DNA of 64,000 nt from assembly GCA_043721315.1 (NCBI GenBank), contig JAYSQZ010000017.1:1-64000 (forward strand), given 5' to 3'. Both the position numbers and the translations under genes were made by a program. Under the pieces are notes generated by a model that worked only from the letters and a program-made list of their open reading frames with translations, ran no database searches and had not been told where the DNA came from. Numbering within the stretch: the stretch's first letter is position 1; each line of letters opens with the position of its first letter. Below are positions 17,266 to 26,386 of the stretch, piece after piece. The stretch is from Elstera sp043721315 (GTDB lineage Bacteria > Pseudomonadota > Alphaproteobacteria > Elsterales > Elsteraceae).

Positions 17266-18420
17266 ATGGTCTTTTCAAACCGAATTGATCGGCTGGGAAC
17301 TGCTCTCACCGTCCTAGGCGCGGGCGCAATCGTGTGGATGCCGCTCGTTGTTCACAAAGCCAATCGTATTGCGGCAGGCCAAAACCGCTCGCTTGCGTGG
17401 TTCCTAGAATCCGGACCCGGCTTGGCTTTACTTGTTGTGTTGGTCATAACCGCAAGTGTGGCAACATTTAAGATAGCACCCCGGCTTCGGTTTTTTGCCG
17501 CAAGCCTTCTAATTCTTAGCCTTCCACTAACTCTTGGCATGATTGCAACTCAGCTTGTGCAGGGTAGCCCGGCGGCGCGCGTCTCTATCGGCGGGAGTTT
17601 TTGGGTGCTTTTGACCCTCGCCCTCTTGATGATGGCAGACGCCTTAGTGCGCGTTAAATTAACAATTGCGCGTCGATTACTGGTTTTCGGCGGGTTTTCG
17701 GTGTGTTTCAGTGCATTTTTTGCGAGCGGTTGGCTGAATGATTTGTCGGTCATGCGGGAGTTTGCGGGGCGCTCAGACCAATTTTGGCGGGAAGCTGCTC
17801 AGCATGTTCGGCTGTCCCTTGGCTCGCTTGCGATTGCGCTGGTTTTAGGGCTACCGTTAGGCGTTTTTTGCGCGCTCGTTCCGCGCGTTCGGGCAGTGGT
17901 TTTACAAACCTTAAGTCTTATTCAGACTATTCCGAGTATTGCGCTGTTCGGCTTGCTCATGCTGCCCCTCACTTATCTGGCAACTCATGTGCCGTTGGCC
18001 GCTGAACTTGGAATTCGGGGAATTGGGGCAACACCGGCGCTCATTGCGCTCGTTCTGTATGCGCTGTTGCCCGTTGTTGCGAATACGGTGGTTGGACTTG
18101 AGGGCGTTGCTCCGACTGTGCGCGATGCGGCTTTTGGCATGGGTCTTAGCACGCGTCAGGTTTTATTTAAGGTCGATTTGCCGTTAGCATTGCCCATAAT
18201 TTTAACCAGCATTCGAATTGTGCTTGTGCAAAGCATCGGTATGGTGACGATTGCAGGCTTGATTGGCGGCGGCGGGTTTGGTGCCTTTGTTTTCCAGGGC
18301 ATCAATCAAACCGCGACTGATCTTGTGCTGCTCGGCGCTATTCCAACGGTTATTCTTGCCTTTACCGCCGCCGTGTTACTCGACGCTATCGTTGATATTA
18401 CGAGATCAGCCGCACCATGA
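17266..18420 (+). CDS. yehY: Osmoprotectant ABC transporter permease (YehY-like)
   Basis: Inner-membrane permease of the importer. It has about four N-terminal membrane helices (to residue about 150) followed by a standard binding-protein-dependent permease domain of five to six helices. The coupling-helix region is GMGLSTRQVLFKVDLPLALP (about residues 287-306). The long N-terminal membrane region and 384-residue length fit YehY rather than the shorter YehW. I start at the ATG because GGGAGG lies 8 bases upstream; a TTG two codons earlier is too close to it. The stop overlaps the ATPase start (ATGA). Confidence 0.87.
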   Translation: MVFSNRIDRLGTALTVLGAGAIVWMPLVVHKANRIAAGQNRSLAWFLESGPGLALLVVLVITASVATFKIAPRLRFFAASLLILSLPLTLGMIATQLVQGSPAARVSIGGSFWVLLTLALLMMADALVRVKLTIARRLLVFGGFSVCFSAFFASGWLNDLSVMREFAGRSDQFWREAAQHVRLSLGSLAIALVLGLPLGVFCALVPRVRAVVLQTLSLIQTIPSIALFGLLMLPLTYLATHVPLAAELGIRGIGATPALIALVLYALLPVVANTVVGLEGVAPTVRDAAFGMGLSTRQVLFKVDLPLALPIILTSIRIVLVQSIGMVTIAGLIGGGGFGAFVFQGINQTATDLVLLGAIPTVILAFTAAVLLDAIVDITRSAAP

Positions 18421-19355
18421 TTACAATCGAAGACGTTTCAAAGATCTATGGATCCATGGTGGCTGTCGATCACGTATCAATGGCGCTTGAGTCAAATAGT
18501 ATTACGGTAATTGTCGGCACGTCGGGGGCGGGTAAATCTACCTTGCTCCGCATGATAAATCGCCTGATCGCACCAACATCGGGGCGAATATTGATAAATG
18601 GGCTGGATACGGCTAGTTTACCTGTAACCGAACTTCGTCGGCGCATTGGGTACGCTATTCAAGGACATGGGCTTTTCCCGCATTACACAGTCGCCGATAA
18701 TATTGCTACTGTCCCGAATTTGCTGGGGTGGCCTAAAGCGCGTATCGCTGATCGTGTAGAAGAACTGCTAGCGCTCTTTCATTTGCCTCCAGAAGATTTT
18801 GCTCATAAATACCCCCATCAACTGTCGGGCGGGCAGCAACAACGGGTTGGCGTAGCACGAGCCTTGGCCGCAAAACCCGAATTTTTGCTGATGGATGAAC
18901 CGTTTGGCGCGCTCGATCCTGTCATTCGCGCCAAGGCCCAAGATGATCTTCTCAATATTCAACGTCGGTTCGGCACTTCAATTGTGTTGGTGACACACAA
19001 TATGGATGAAGCGTTTCACCTCGGTCATCACATTGCCGTTATTAAGCAGGGCAAACTGGTCGATTTTGGCACTCCAATCAAAATTCTGACTGAGCCACAA
19101 GATCCGTTTACGAGCCAATTGACCGGAACCCTAGATCGGTCCTTAAAGCTAATGTCGTTGAAACAACTGGCTGACTTTGCCGTGCCGGGAGACAATATCG
19201 CGCCCGAAACTCTACCAGCAACCTTAAGTTTGCGCGATGCTTTGGCAGAATTTGTTTGGCGCGGGCTTAAAGTAGCGTCCGTTGTTGATTCGCACGGAAG
19301 CCAGTTAGGCCAAATCACGCTCGACGCATTACTCGCCCAAGGCCGACGGCCATGA
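18417..19355 (+). CDS. yehX: Osmoprotectant ABC transporter ATP-binding protein (YehX/OsmV-like)
   Basis: Energises the importer. Walker A GTSGAGKS (residues 34-41), a Q-loop in GYAIQGHGLFPH, signature LSGGQQQR (136-143), Walker B LLMDEP (157-162) and the switch histidine in VLVTHNMDEA are all intact. About 75 C-terminal residues beyond the ATPase core suggest a single degenerate CBS-like regulatory region, shorter than in ProV/OpuCA. Both gene ends overlap the neighbouring genes by 4 bp, so the three downstream genes form one coupled unit. Confidence 0.9.
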   Translation: MITIEDVSKIYGSMVAVDHVSMALESNSITVIVGTSGAGKSTLLRMINRLIAPTSGRILINGLDTASLPVTELRRRIGYAIQGHGLFPHYTVADNIATVPNLLGWPKARIADRVEELLALFHLPPEDFAHKYPHQLSGGQQQRVGVARALAAKPEFLLMDEPFGALDPVIRAKAQDDLLNIQRRFGTSIVLVTHNMDEAFHLGHHIAVIKQGKLVDFGTPIKILTEPQDPFTSQLTGTLDRSLKLMSLKQLADFAVPGDNIAPETLPATLSLRDALAEFVWRGLKVASVVDSHGSQLGQITLDALLAQGRRP

Positions 19356-20107
19356 AGGGCGGCGCGCTATTGTTCCGGGTCATTTTAACGGGCTGTCTCG
19401 GGGTTCTTATCTTAGCGCCGGAACTTTTCATCGGGCTGTTTCGGTGGCTCAATCGGCCTGACGCGCCGCCGATTTATCCATACGACAGTCTGCTCTGGCT
19501 AACGGTCTCCCATCTTGGCCTCGTGTTGATTGCAACCAGTGCCGGGGCGATCGTCGCCATTGCCGCCGCAATTTTTGTAACCCGTCCGAGCGGAGCGGAG
19601 TTTTTGCCGCTGTCCCGCGTTCTTGTAAACACGGGCCAGACTTTTCCGCCGGTTGCAGTGCTGGCACTGGCCGTGCCGGCGGTAGGGTTCGGCGTCGCAC
19701 CAACCCTCATTGCCCTCTTCCTCTATGGGCTGCTGCCAATTTTTGAAAACTCCGTAGCCGGTTTGCGGCGTGTGCCGGAACAGATCATCGAAGCGGCTGA
19801 TGGCATGGGAATGACGGCTGGGCAGCGCTTGCGGAAAGTCGATTTACCCCTAGCCCTGCCGTTGATTGTTGAGGGCGTCAAAATTGCCCTAGTTATCAAT
19901 ATCGGCACAGCAACAATCGGATCGACTGTTGCCGCTAAAGGGCTGGGTGAGGTAATTATCGCAGGTCTTCTATCTGATAATATGGCGTTTATTTTGCATG
20001 GCGGCCTGATAGTTGGCTTAATGGCTGCCTTAATTTACGATTTAATGAGTTATTTTGAAAATTCTATCAAAAAACGCTCTAATTCAACGCGTAACGTTAC
20101 AGGGTAG
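19352..20107 (+). CDS. yehW: Osmoprotectant ABC transporter permease (YehW-like)
   Basis: Second permease subunit (251 aa, about six membrane helices). The cytoplasmic coupling motif is EAADGMGMTAGQRLRKVDLP (about residues 145-164), and the C-terminal half contains INIGTATIGSTVAAKGLGE as in YehW. It starts at the ATGA overlap with the ATPase gene. The last codons contain AAAACGCTCTAA (near 20080), identical to the right end of the intergenic repeat family, so the C-terminal KKRSNS tail may derive from a repeat remnant. Confidence 0.87.
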   Translation: MKGGALLFRVILTGCLGVLILAPELFIGLFRWLNRPDAPPIYPYDSLLWLTVSHLGLVLIATSAGAIVAIAAAIFVTRPSGAEFLPLSRVLVNTGQTFPPVAVLALAVPAVGFGVAPTLIALFLYGLLPIFENSVAGLRRVPEQIIEAADGMGMTAGQRLRKVDLPLALPLIVEGVKIALVINIGTATIGSTVAAKGLGEVIIAGLLSDNMAFILHGGLIVGLMAALIYDLMSYFENSIKKRSNSTRNVTG

Positions 20108-20149
20108 TGAATAATAGACGGAAAACGACCCTCGGTGGCCAAATCACCT

Positions 20150-20872
20150 TTATCCCAACAACCAGCGCACCAACAGCGGCAGTAACACCGCACTCGCCAG
20201 CGCGTTGATCCCCATGGCAAGGCCGGAAAAAGCCCCTGCGATCTCGTTCACTTGAAGCGCGCGTGCCGTGCCGATGCCGTGGGCGGCAACGCCCGTGGCA
20301 AAGCCGCGCGCGCGCCAGTCTTTGATCCGCAGGGCGTTCAGAATATAAGTCGCCATGACTGCGCCGATGATGCCGGTCAGCATCACTAGAACCGCTGTCA
20401 GCGACGGCAGCCCGCCCAATTGTTCGGAAATCCCCATCGCCACCGGCGCGGTGACAGATTTCGGGGCGAGCGACATGAGCGTGCGTTCGGTCGCGCCGAA
20501 GAGTTTGCCGATGCCAATGGCTGTGACCGCCGCCGTAATGCCCCCCGCCAGCACCGCAACCGTAATCGCCAGCAACGACCGGCGCACTGCCGCCACCTGC
20601 CGATACAGCGGTAACGCCAGCGCAACGGTCGCCGGGCCGAGCAGAAAGTGAACGAACTGCGCCCCTGCGAAATAGGTTTTATAGTCGGTCTCGGTCAGCA
20701 TCAGCAGCCCTGCGAGGCAGATCACCGCAATCAACACGGGGTTGAACAAGGGCCGCCGGTCCATCTTCTCGTAAATCCACAGGCCGCCCTGATAGGCGAT
20801 CAAGGTAAGCGTGAGCGACAGCAGCGGGCTGGTGGAGAGATACACCCAGACTTGATAGAGATCGGGGGTCAT
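20150..20872 (-). CDS. lrgB: LrgB-family membrane protein
   Basis: 240-residue integral membrane protein with about seven helices, partner of LrgA. Family segments include LLGPATVALALPLYRQ, SLAPKSVTAPVAMGISEQLG and GVAAHGIGTARALQVNE. LrgAB/CidAB proteins have been linked to murein hydrolase control, and some homologues transport pyruvate or glycolate, so the cargo here is uncertain. The ATG at 20872 overlaps the lrgA stop by 4 bp (ATGA). Confidence 0.9.
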   Translation of the reverse strand: MTPDLYQVWVYLSTSPLLSLTLTLIAYQGGLWIYEKMDRRPLFNPVLIAVICLAGLLMLTETDYKTYFAGAQFVHFLLGPATVALALPLYRQVAAVRRSLLAITVAVLAGGITAAVTAIGIGKLFGATERTLMSLAPKSVTAPVAMGISEQLGGLPSLTAVLVMLTGIIGAVMATYILNALRIKDWRARGFATGVAAHGIGTARALQVNEIAGAFSGLAMGINALASAVLLPLLVRWLLG

Positions 20873-21249
20873 TGAGGCGCTTCCGGTGTATCGGTAGGTA
20901 TTTCGGCGGGCATCTCGCGCGGCAAGAGCCACTTCATAATAAGGGCCGTCACCGCGATGGTAAGGAGGGTCGAGAAGACCAAGGAGGCGGCAATCGCCTG
21001 CCACTCCGCCGCAAAAAGCGGCAAATAGAGCATCACCCCCACACCGGCGGGCACGAACAGCAACGACAAATGCTGAAGCAGCGTACCGCCGACTATCTCG
21101 ACATCCTTGGGAATACCGCCACGCACAAGGAACCCGCAAAACAGCAGCGCCATGCCCAGCACCGGCCCCGGAACGGGCAGCCCCAAGCCACGCACTGTAG
21201 CCTCGCCGATAAGCTGGCAGATCAGCAGAAGGGTAAAGCCTTTTAGCAC
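20869..21249 (-). CDS. lrgA: LrgA/CidA-family holin-like protein
   Basis: 126-residue membrane protein with four predicted helices. The family segment ICQLIGEATVRGLGLPVPGP is followed by VLGMALLFCGFLVRGG and LSLLFVPAGVGVM. I place the start at a GTG (VLKGFTLLL) because AAGGAG lies five bases before it. Reading further upstream gives an arginine-rich leader passing through the lpxC terminator, which is unlikely. It forms a two-gene operon with lrgB and probably moves small carboxylates or modulates the envelope. Confidence 0.88.
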   Translation of the reverse strand: MLKGFTLLLICQLIGEATVRGLGLPVPGPVLGMALLFCGFLVRGGIPKDVEIVGGTLLQHLSLLFVPAGVGVMLYLPLFAAEWQAIAASLVFSTLLTIAVTALIMKWLLPREMPAEIPTDTPEAPQ

Positions 21250-21287
21250 TCTTGCTCCTTTTTCAATAATCGCCTTTGAAGCGCAGC

Positions 21288-21314
21288 AAAAAGGGGGGCT
21301 AAGCCCCCCCCCCC
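21288..21314 (-). terminator. lpxC terminator with an 11-base G/C homopolymer
   Basis: On the minus strand a G-run, CTTAG loop and CCCCCC pair and run into TTTTTGCTGCG, forming an intrinsic terminator 27 bp after lpxC. The G arm is 11 bases long (C-run at 21304-21314 on the plus strand), longer than needed and prone to slippage. Confidence 0.75.
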
Positions 21315-21340
21315 TTGATCGCTCTCGCATAAAGCTGCCT

Positions 21341-22294
21341 TTACGCCCGCGCTGCCACCGCTGGCAGGTCCATCGGCGCACCGACGGCGACGGCGGGGGA
21401 GGCATCGACCCACTCGTAGTTGGCCGGATCGGCGAATACGGCCCGCAGGAGCTTATTGTTCAGCGCGTGGCCGGAGCGAACGCCGTGGAAAGCCCCCAAA
21501 ACAGGGCCACCCGCTAGGTACAAATCGCCGATGCAATCCAGAATTTTGTGGCGCACGAACTCGTCGGCAAAGCGTAGCCCTTCCGGGTTCATCACGCTTT
21601 GGCCGGAAACGACGACGGCGTTATCGAGCGAGCCGCCAAGCGCAAGGCCATTGGCGCGCAGGTAATTGACCTCTTCCAAGAAGCCGAAGGTGCGCGCGCG
21701 GCTAATTTCGGTCTTGAAGCTGGTGGGATTGACCACCACGGCCCCACTTTGGCGGGCAACGGCGGTATCGCCGAAGTCGATTTCGACCGACACCGAAAAA
21801 TGATCGGCGGGCGACAGGCTCGCGGTTTTGCGGCCTTCAGTGATCGAGACCGTGCGGCGGATTTTCAGGTAACGGCGGGGCTGGTCGCTGTCCCGCAGGC
21901 CCGCGCTTTCCAGCAGGAACACGAAGGGTTCGGACGAGCCGTCCATAATCGGCAGTTCCGGGCCATCAACGGCGACCAGAATGTCGTCGATCCCCAGGCC
22001 CGCCAATGCGGCCATAACGTGTTCGACGGTTGAAAGGGTCACACCATCCGCGTTCGACAGTAAGGTTGCGTGCATCGTTTGCGTCACCCGGTCCCAGCGC
22101 GCGGGCAGCACGCCCGTATCGCCCGGAACATCGGTGCGGCGGAAAACGATCCCCGTGCCGGGAGCCGCCGGAACCAGCGTCATCGCAACCGGCTTGCCCG
22201 TGTGAAGACCAATGCCTTCGCAGCGAATAGCCTGAACAATCGTTCGACGCGACGCAGTCGGCATTGCCGCTGCCTTACCTCGCCGATCGCTCAT
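21341..22294 (-). CDS. lpxC: UDP-3-O-acyl-N-acetylglucosamine deacetylase
   Basis: Zinc enzyme for the committed step of lipid A synthesis. Zinc ligands are visible as H92 in STVEHVMAAL and H249/D253 in RHKILDCIGD. The general acid-base histidine is H276 in RSGHALNNKLL. Length is 317 aa from the ATG preceded by GGAGGCAAGC; other in-frame ATGs lie 19 codons upstream and 10 codons downstream. In many proteobacteria lpxC lies directly after ftsZ. Here it sits alone about 24 kb from ftsZ, with its own terminator, so it has been uncoupled from the division cluster. Confidence 0.96.
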   Translation of the reverse strand: MSDRRGKAAAMPTASRRTIVQAIRCEGIGLHTGKPVAMTLVPAAPGTGIVFRRTDVPGDTGVLPARWDRVTQTMHATLLSNADGVTLSTVEHVMAALAGLGIDDILVAVDGPELPIMDGSSEPFVFLLESAGLRDSDQPRRYLKIRRTVSITEGRKTASLSPADHFSVSVEIDFGDTAVARQSGAVVVNPTSFKTEISRARTFGFLEEVNYLRANGLALGGSLDNAVVVSGQSVMNPEGLRFADEFVRHKILDCIGDLYLAGGPVLGAFHGVRSGHALNNKLLRAVFADPANYEWVDASPAVAVGAPMDLPAVAARA

Positions 22295-22442
22295 GCTTGC
22301 CTCCAACCTGCTGATCCTTGCTATCGCAAGCAGAGCGCCTTTTCTCTGCATAACGATTTATCCAAGCCTAGAGATAGCAAGGGCAATGCGTTGCAGCAAT
22401 TCACGCTTTGTTACGTGGTGTTACAGGATCACCCAGCCCGGA

Positions 22443-23351
22443 TCACCCAGCCCGGCGAAACAACCGCCCATCGACCAAAGATAACCCAAGCCCGATGCCC
22501 ACCATCCCCCCGACCTGCCACAGCGTTAGGCTTTCGTTCAAAAACAGAATGCCCATCAAGAGTGCGCTCGGCGGAATAAGGAAGGTTACGAGCGAGGAAT
22601 TCCCCGCCCCTACCCGCGCCAGCAGGCGAAAATAGAGGACATACGCCAGCGCGGTGGAGAGTGTCGCCAGCCCAACCAGCGACCCAATCGCCGGCCAGGA
22701 CAACAGCGGTAAGCTCCAAGGCCGGTCGGCGAGCAGCATCAAGGGCGCCATGAGCAGCGAAGCGGCGGTCAATTGCCCCAACGCCGCCTGGATTGGGTTT
22801 ACTTTCTTCAATCGCCGCCCGTACCAAACCGCCCACCCATAAGATAAAGCCGCTGTGAGAATGGCGGCCTGAGCCAGCAACGGGCCGCTTAATCCCGTAA
22901 CCGCACTCGGCCCAAGCATGATGGTGACACCGAGAAAACCACACACGACGCCGCCCAACCGTAGCGGCGTGAGCTTTTCGTCCTCCGTCATAAAATGAGT
23001 AACCAGCAGCGCGAACAGCGGCGTGGTGGCGTTGAGGATGGAGGCTAGCCCAGCCCCAATCTGCTGCTGCCCAAACACGATCAGCGAGAAGGGAATGACG
23101 TTACTCAGCAACGCCAGAACAATAAAACTGCCCCACAGGCCCCGATTGGTGGGAAAGGCTACCCCCATCGCCCGCGCCGCTATCGCCAAAATCACGGCCC
23201 CTCCGGCCACCCGACAAAAGACAATCGTGAACGGCGGCCATTCTGCCACCGCAACCCGCCCGAACAGGAACGATCCCCCCCAGAGCAGCGAGAGAATGCC
23301 GAGGATCAGCCAGTCGCGGCCCGTCATAGTGGTAGGCGCAGGGGTGGACAT
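22443..23351 (-). CDS. EamA/DMT-family transporter 1
   Basis: Drug/metabolite-superfamily permease with two EamA repeats and about ten membrane helices (302 aa). Landmarks are LSLLWGGSFLFGRVAVAEWP near the N-terminus and LNATTPLFALLVTHFMTEDE at the end of the first repeat. Probably exports an amino acid or related metabolite, but the substrate cannot be predicted. GGAGACGCCG precedes the ATG. The stop region is tandemly duplicated (14-bp units at 22427-22440 and 22441-22454), giving a second TGA just after the first. Divergent from the second EamA gene. Confidence 0.88.
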   Translation of the reverse strand: MSTPAPTTMTGRDWLILGILSLLWGGSFLFGRVAVAEWPPFTIVFCRVAGGAVILAIAARAMGVAFPTNRGLWGSFIVLALLSNVIPFSLIVFGQQQIGAGLASILNATTPLFALLVTHFMTEDEKLTPLRLGGVVCGFLGVTIMLGPSAVTGLSGPLLAQAAILTAALSYGWAVWYGRRLKKVNPIQAALGQLTAASLLMAPLMLLADRPWSLPLLSWPAIGSLVGLATLSTALAYVLYFRLLARVGAGNSSLVTFLIPPSALLMGILFLNESLTLWQVGGMVGIGLGLSLVDGRLFRRAG

Positions 23352-23489
23352 CGGCGTCTCCAGGGAAAAGTTTCAAGCAGCTTAACTGAGCGTTCTTGTT
23401 TTATCTCTCCGTTTCTTGCGCTGTGTCTGCATCCCCCCTGTGCTAAAGCGGCGTTTCTCGTCAGCAGAGAGGGCGGCTAGCGTAAGGCC

Positions 23490-24371
23490 ATGTCTATGCC
23501 CCTCGCGACCCGGCTTACCGTTCGAGATCTGTTTTACGTGCTCGCCATTATGCTGGTGTGGGGCGTGAATTTCCCCGTTGCTAAGATCGGTGTGGCAGCA
23601 GTGCCGCCGCTGTTTTTGCTCGCGATCCGTTTTGCCGTCGTCGGGCTATTGGTGATTCCGTTTTTTCCGCGCCCGCGTCGTCAGTGGGGCTGGTTGCTGC
23701 TGTTCTCCTGTATGTTGGGCGTCGTGCATTTCGGCATATTATTTTTCGCCCTACGCTCGGTTGATAGTGCTTTGGCGGCAGTGCTTATTCAGGCGCAGGT
23801 GCCGTTTTCAACGCTGCTCGGTATTGTGATTCTCAAAGAGCGCCCGTCGCGCATCACACTGATCGGCATGGCGATTGCGCTGGTGGGGGTTGCGATTGTG
23901 TTTGGCGAGCCGCACGGCCCCAGTTCGGCCTTAGCCGCCGGCTTGGTGGTGTTTGCCGCCTTCGTCTGGTCGTGCTCCAACCTCGTCTCGAAACGGCTGA
24001 CCTCTCTGCACCCGCTGGCGATGACCGGCTGGATGGCGCTGCTGACAGCACCGCAGTTGGCGCTGCTCTCCTTCTTTCTTGAAAACGGGCAGATTCCGGC
24101 GCTGGTGAACAGTGGTTGGGTTGTGGCGGGCGCGCTTGCTTACATGATTGTCGGCGCAACGCTGTTTGCCTATGGCGGCTGGTATACGCTAATGCAGCGC
24201 TACCCCCTCAGCACTCTATCGCCCTACGCGCTAACGGCCCCGATTTTCGGCGTGTTCGCCAGCGTGATTGCCTTGGGCGAGCCTTTCACGCTCAAAGCCG
24301 CTTTCGGTGCCGCTCTAACATTGGGGGGCGTTGGCTTGCTCACGTTGGTGCGCCGCCCGCCGAAGGCTTAA
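23490..24371 (+). CDS. EamA/DMT-family transporter 2
   Basis: Second EamA-type exporter (293 aa, about ten helices), only distantly similar to its divergent neighbour. MLVWGVNFPVAKIGVAAVPP opens the first repeat. ALIQAQ-type positions (AVLIQAQVPFSTLLGIVILK) and ALTAPIFGVFASVIALGEPF close the two repeats and resemble the YdcZ/EamA (O-acetylserine/cysteine exporter) branch, so cysteine-related metabolites are a reasonable guess only. GTAAGG precedes the ATG. A 138-bp shared intergenic region separates the two transporters. Confidence 0.88.
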   Translation: MSMPLATRLTVRDLFYVLAIMLVWGVNFPVAKIGVAAVPPLFLLAIRFAVVGLLVIPFFPRPRRQWGWLLLFSCMLGVVHFGILFFALRSVDSALAAVLIQAQVPFSTLLGIVILKERPSRITLIGMAIALVGVAIVFGEPHGPSSALAAGLVVFAAFVWSCSNLVSKRLTSLHPLAMTGWMALLTAPQLALLSFFLENGQIPALVNSGWVVAGALAYMIVGATLFAYGGWYTLMQRYPLSTLSPYALTAPIFGVFASVIALGEPFTLKAAFGAALTLGGVGLLTLVRRPPKA

Positions 24372-24577
24372 TTTCAGAAGATTTCCGTTAACGTTCCGGG
24401 CAAGTTAAAAACCTTACGATACCAAGTTATTGGTATGAGAAGTGCATGAACACTTGTCATCAAGGATACTATCTTAGGCTGGAAAAGCGGATAAAAGTTT
24501 TAAGATAATTCGGTGGCATTTCTGTAATACTGATGTTAGGTTCGCTCCGTTTTAATAAGAGTGTCGTCGAGGTCATA

Positions 24578-26386
24578 ATGATTGTCATAAAATCGCTGAG
24601 AGCCGCTTTTGCGGGCCTTTTGGTTGTCGTCGGCCTGCTGATGGCCCTCTTAATTTTCGCGCTTTATCAGTTCCAAAGTGCTGAAGTAGGGGCGCGTGCC
24701 GCCTACGATAACCGCTATCAGTCCTATCTTTTGGCCGACGAATTGCGGCAAAGCTCCGACGATCTCACGCGTCTCGCCCGCACCTATGTGGTTACGGGCG
24801 AGGCCAAGTGGGAGGAACAGTATATGGCTGTGCTCGATATTCGGAACGGCAAAAAACCGCGCCCGCAAGAATATAACCGCATCTACTGGGATTTCTTGGC
24901 GGCAAAACCGGATAAGCCCCGGCCCGATGGCACCACAACGCCCCTTCAGGGCTTGATGACCCAGGCCGGGTTCACCGATGCCGAATTTGCTTTGCTCCGC
25001 GAGGCCCAAGCGAATTCCGATGGGTTGGTTGATCTTGAAGTGGTTGCGATGAATGCTGTAAAGGGCCTGTTTCGCGGGGCCGGGAAAGAGTTTACCGAGC
25101 GCAAAGCACCGGATTTAGACCTCGCGCGCAAGCTGCTGCATTCGTCCGAATACCATGTTTATAAAAGCCAAATTATGGCCCCGGTCGATAAATTCTTCGT
25201 TGCCCTCGATCAGCGCACGCGCGCTGAGGTGAAGAGTGCCGACGAGCGGGTTAAGTTTTGGCTGATACTCGTGATCGCAGCCACCGCCATACTGTTCGGT
25301 TTGTTAAGTCTTATGGCCATAGGACTCCGTTTGCGGGTTTTCAAATCGCTTCATCAGCTTGAAACCGTGATGACCGATCTGGTCGCCAATCGCCCAGTGG
25401 GCGCAATTCCGGGGGCGCGCCGAGCGGACGAGTTGGGGCGAATGGCGAATGCCGTTGCCATCTTCCGCGATGACCGGGCGCAGTTGGAAACCGCGCGAAC
25501 CGCACAGGAGCGGATTCGCATCGAGGCGGAAACCGCCCGTAAACAGGGCCTGCTGGAGTTTGCCGAACAGTTCGAGCAAGGGGCGGGGGCAACGCTGCGG
25601 TCTGTGTCTGCCGCTGCCGACCAATTGCGCGTCGCGTCGAAACAACTGACAGGGATTGCCGACAATACGTCCCACAAAGCCAATCACGTTGCGGCAGAGT
25701 CGGAACAGGCCGCCTCCAGCGTGCAGTCCGTCGCGGCTTCTACTGAAGAGCTTTCGGCCTCGATCCTTGAAATCACGCGGGATGTTAGCCGGGCGCGTGT
25801 GGTGGCGGAGCGCGCAGTACACGAAGCCGAGGCAACCGGAACCACTGTGCAAGGGCTGGCCACCGCCTCGCAACGCATTGGCGAAGTTGTCGCCCTTATC
25901 AATGCGATCGCCAGCCAAACCAATCTGCTCGCCCTCAACGCTACCATTGAAGCCGCGCGCGCTGGCGATGCGGGCAAGGGTTTTGCCGTCGTGGCAAGCG
26001 AGGTTAAAAACCTAGCGGCGCAGACCGCGAAAGCCACCGATGATATTCAAGTGCAGATTCTGGCCATTCAGAACCAATCGGGCGCAGCGGTTTCGGCCAT
26101 CAACGGCATCGCCAGCACAATCGGCGACATGAGCCAAATCACCACCACTATTGCCGGATCGGTGGAGCAGCAAGGTGCCGCGACCTCCGAAATCGCGCGC
26201 ACGATCACGCAGGCCGCTCAGGGGACGCACAGCGTTTCTAGCACGATCAGCGATGTGCAGCAGGAAGCCCGCGTGACCGGTGCCAACGCCGCTGAGGTGC
26301 AAAACCTAGCGGATCTGCTCGCCCAGAACGCCGCGCATCTTCAGCAAGATGTGGCGGCGTTGTTAACGAAACTGCGGGCGGGTTAG
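24578..26386 (+). CDS. Transmembrane methyl-accepting chemotaxis protein
   Basis: Membrane chemoreceptor (602 aa). TM1 is at about residues 9-31. A helical periplasmic sensor region covers about 32-226, with LADELRQSSDDLTRLARTYV resembling a helical-bundle ligand domain. TM2 (about 227-250) is followed by a HAMP region and the signalling coiled coil, whose tip is INAIASQTNLLALNATIEAA. I start at MIVIKSLRAA because GAGG lies five bases before it; an ATG 15 codons upstream lacks a ribosome site. The stop overlaps the convergent Lrp gene's stop by 3 bp. No neighbouring che genes. Confidence 0.9.
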   Translation: MIVIKSLRAAFAGLLVVVGLLMALLIFALYQFQSAEVGARAAYDNRYQSYLLADELRQSSDDLTRLARTYVVTGEAKWEEQYMAVLDIRNGKKPRPQEYNRIYWDFLAAKPDKPRPDGTTTPLQGLMTQAGFTDAEFALLREAQANSDGLVDLEVVAMNAVKGLFRGAGKEFTERKAPDLDLARKLLHSSEYHVYKSQIMAPVDKFFVALDQRTRAEVKSADERVKFWLILVIAATAILFGLLSLMAIGLRLRVFKSLHQLETVMTDLVANRPVGAIPGARRADELGRMANAVAIFRDDRAQLETARTAQERIRIEAETARKQGLLEFAEQFEQGAGATLRSVSAAADQLRVASKQLTGIADNTSHKANHVAAESEQAASSVQSVAASTEELSASILEITRDVSRARVVAERAVHEAEATGTTVQGLATASQRIGEVVALINAIASQTNLLALNATIEAARAGDAGKGFAVVASEVKNLAAQTAKATDDIQVQILAIQNQSGAAVSAINGIASTIGDMSQITTTIAGSVEQQGAATSEIARTITQAAQGTHSVSSTISDVQQEARVTGANAAEVQNLADLLAQNAAHLQQDVAALLTKLRAG

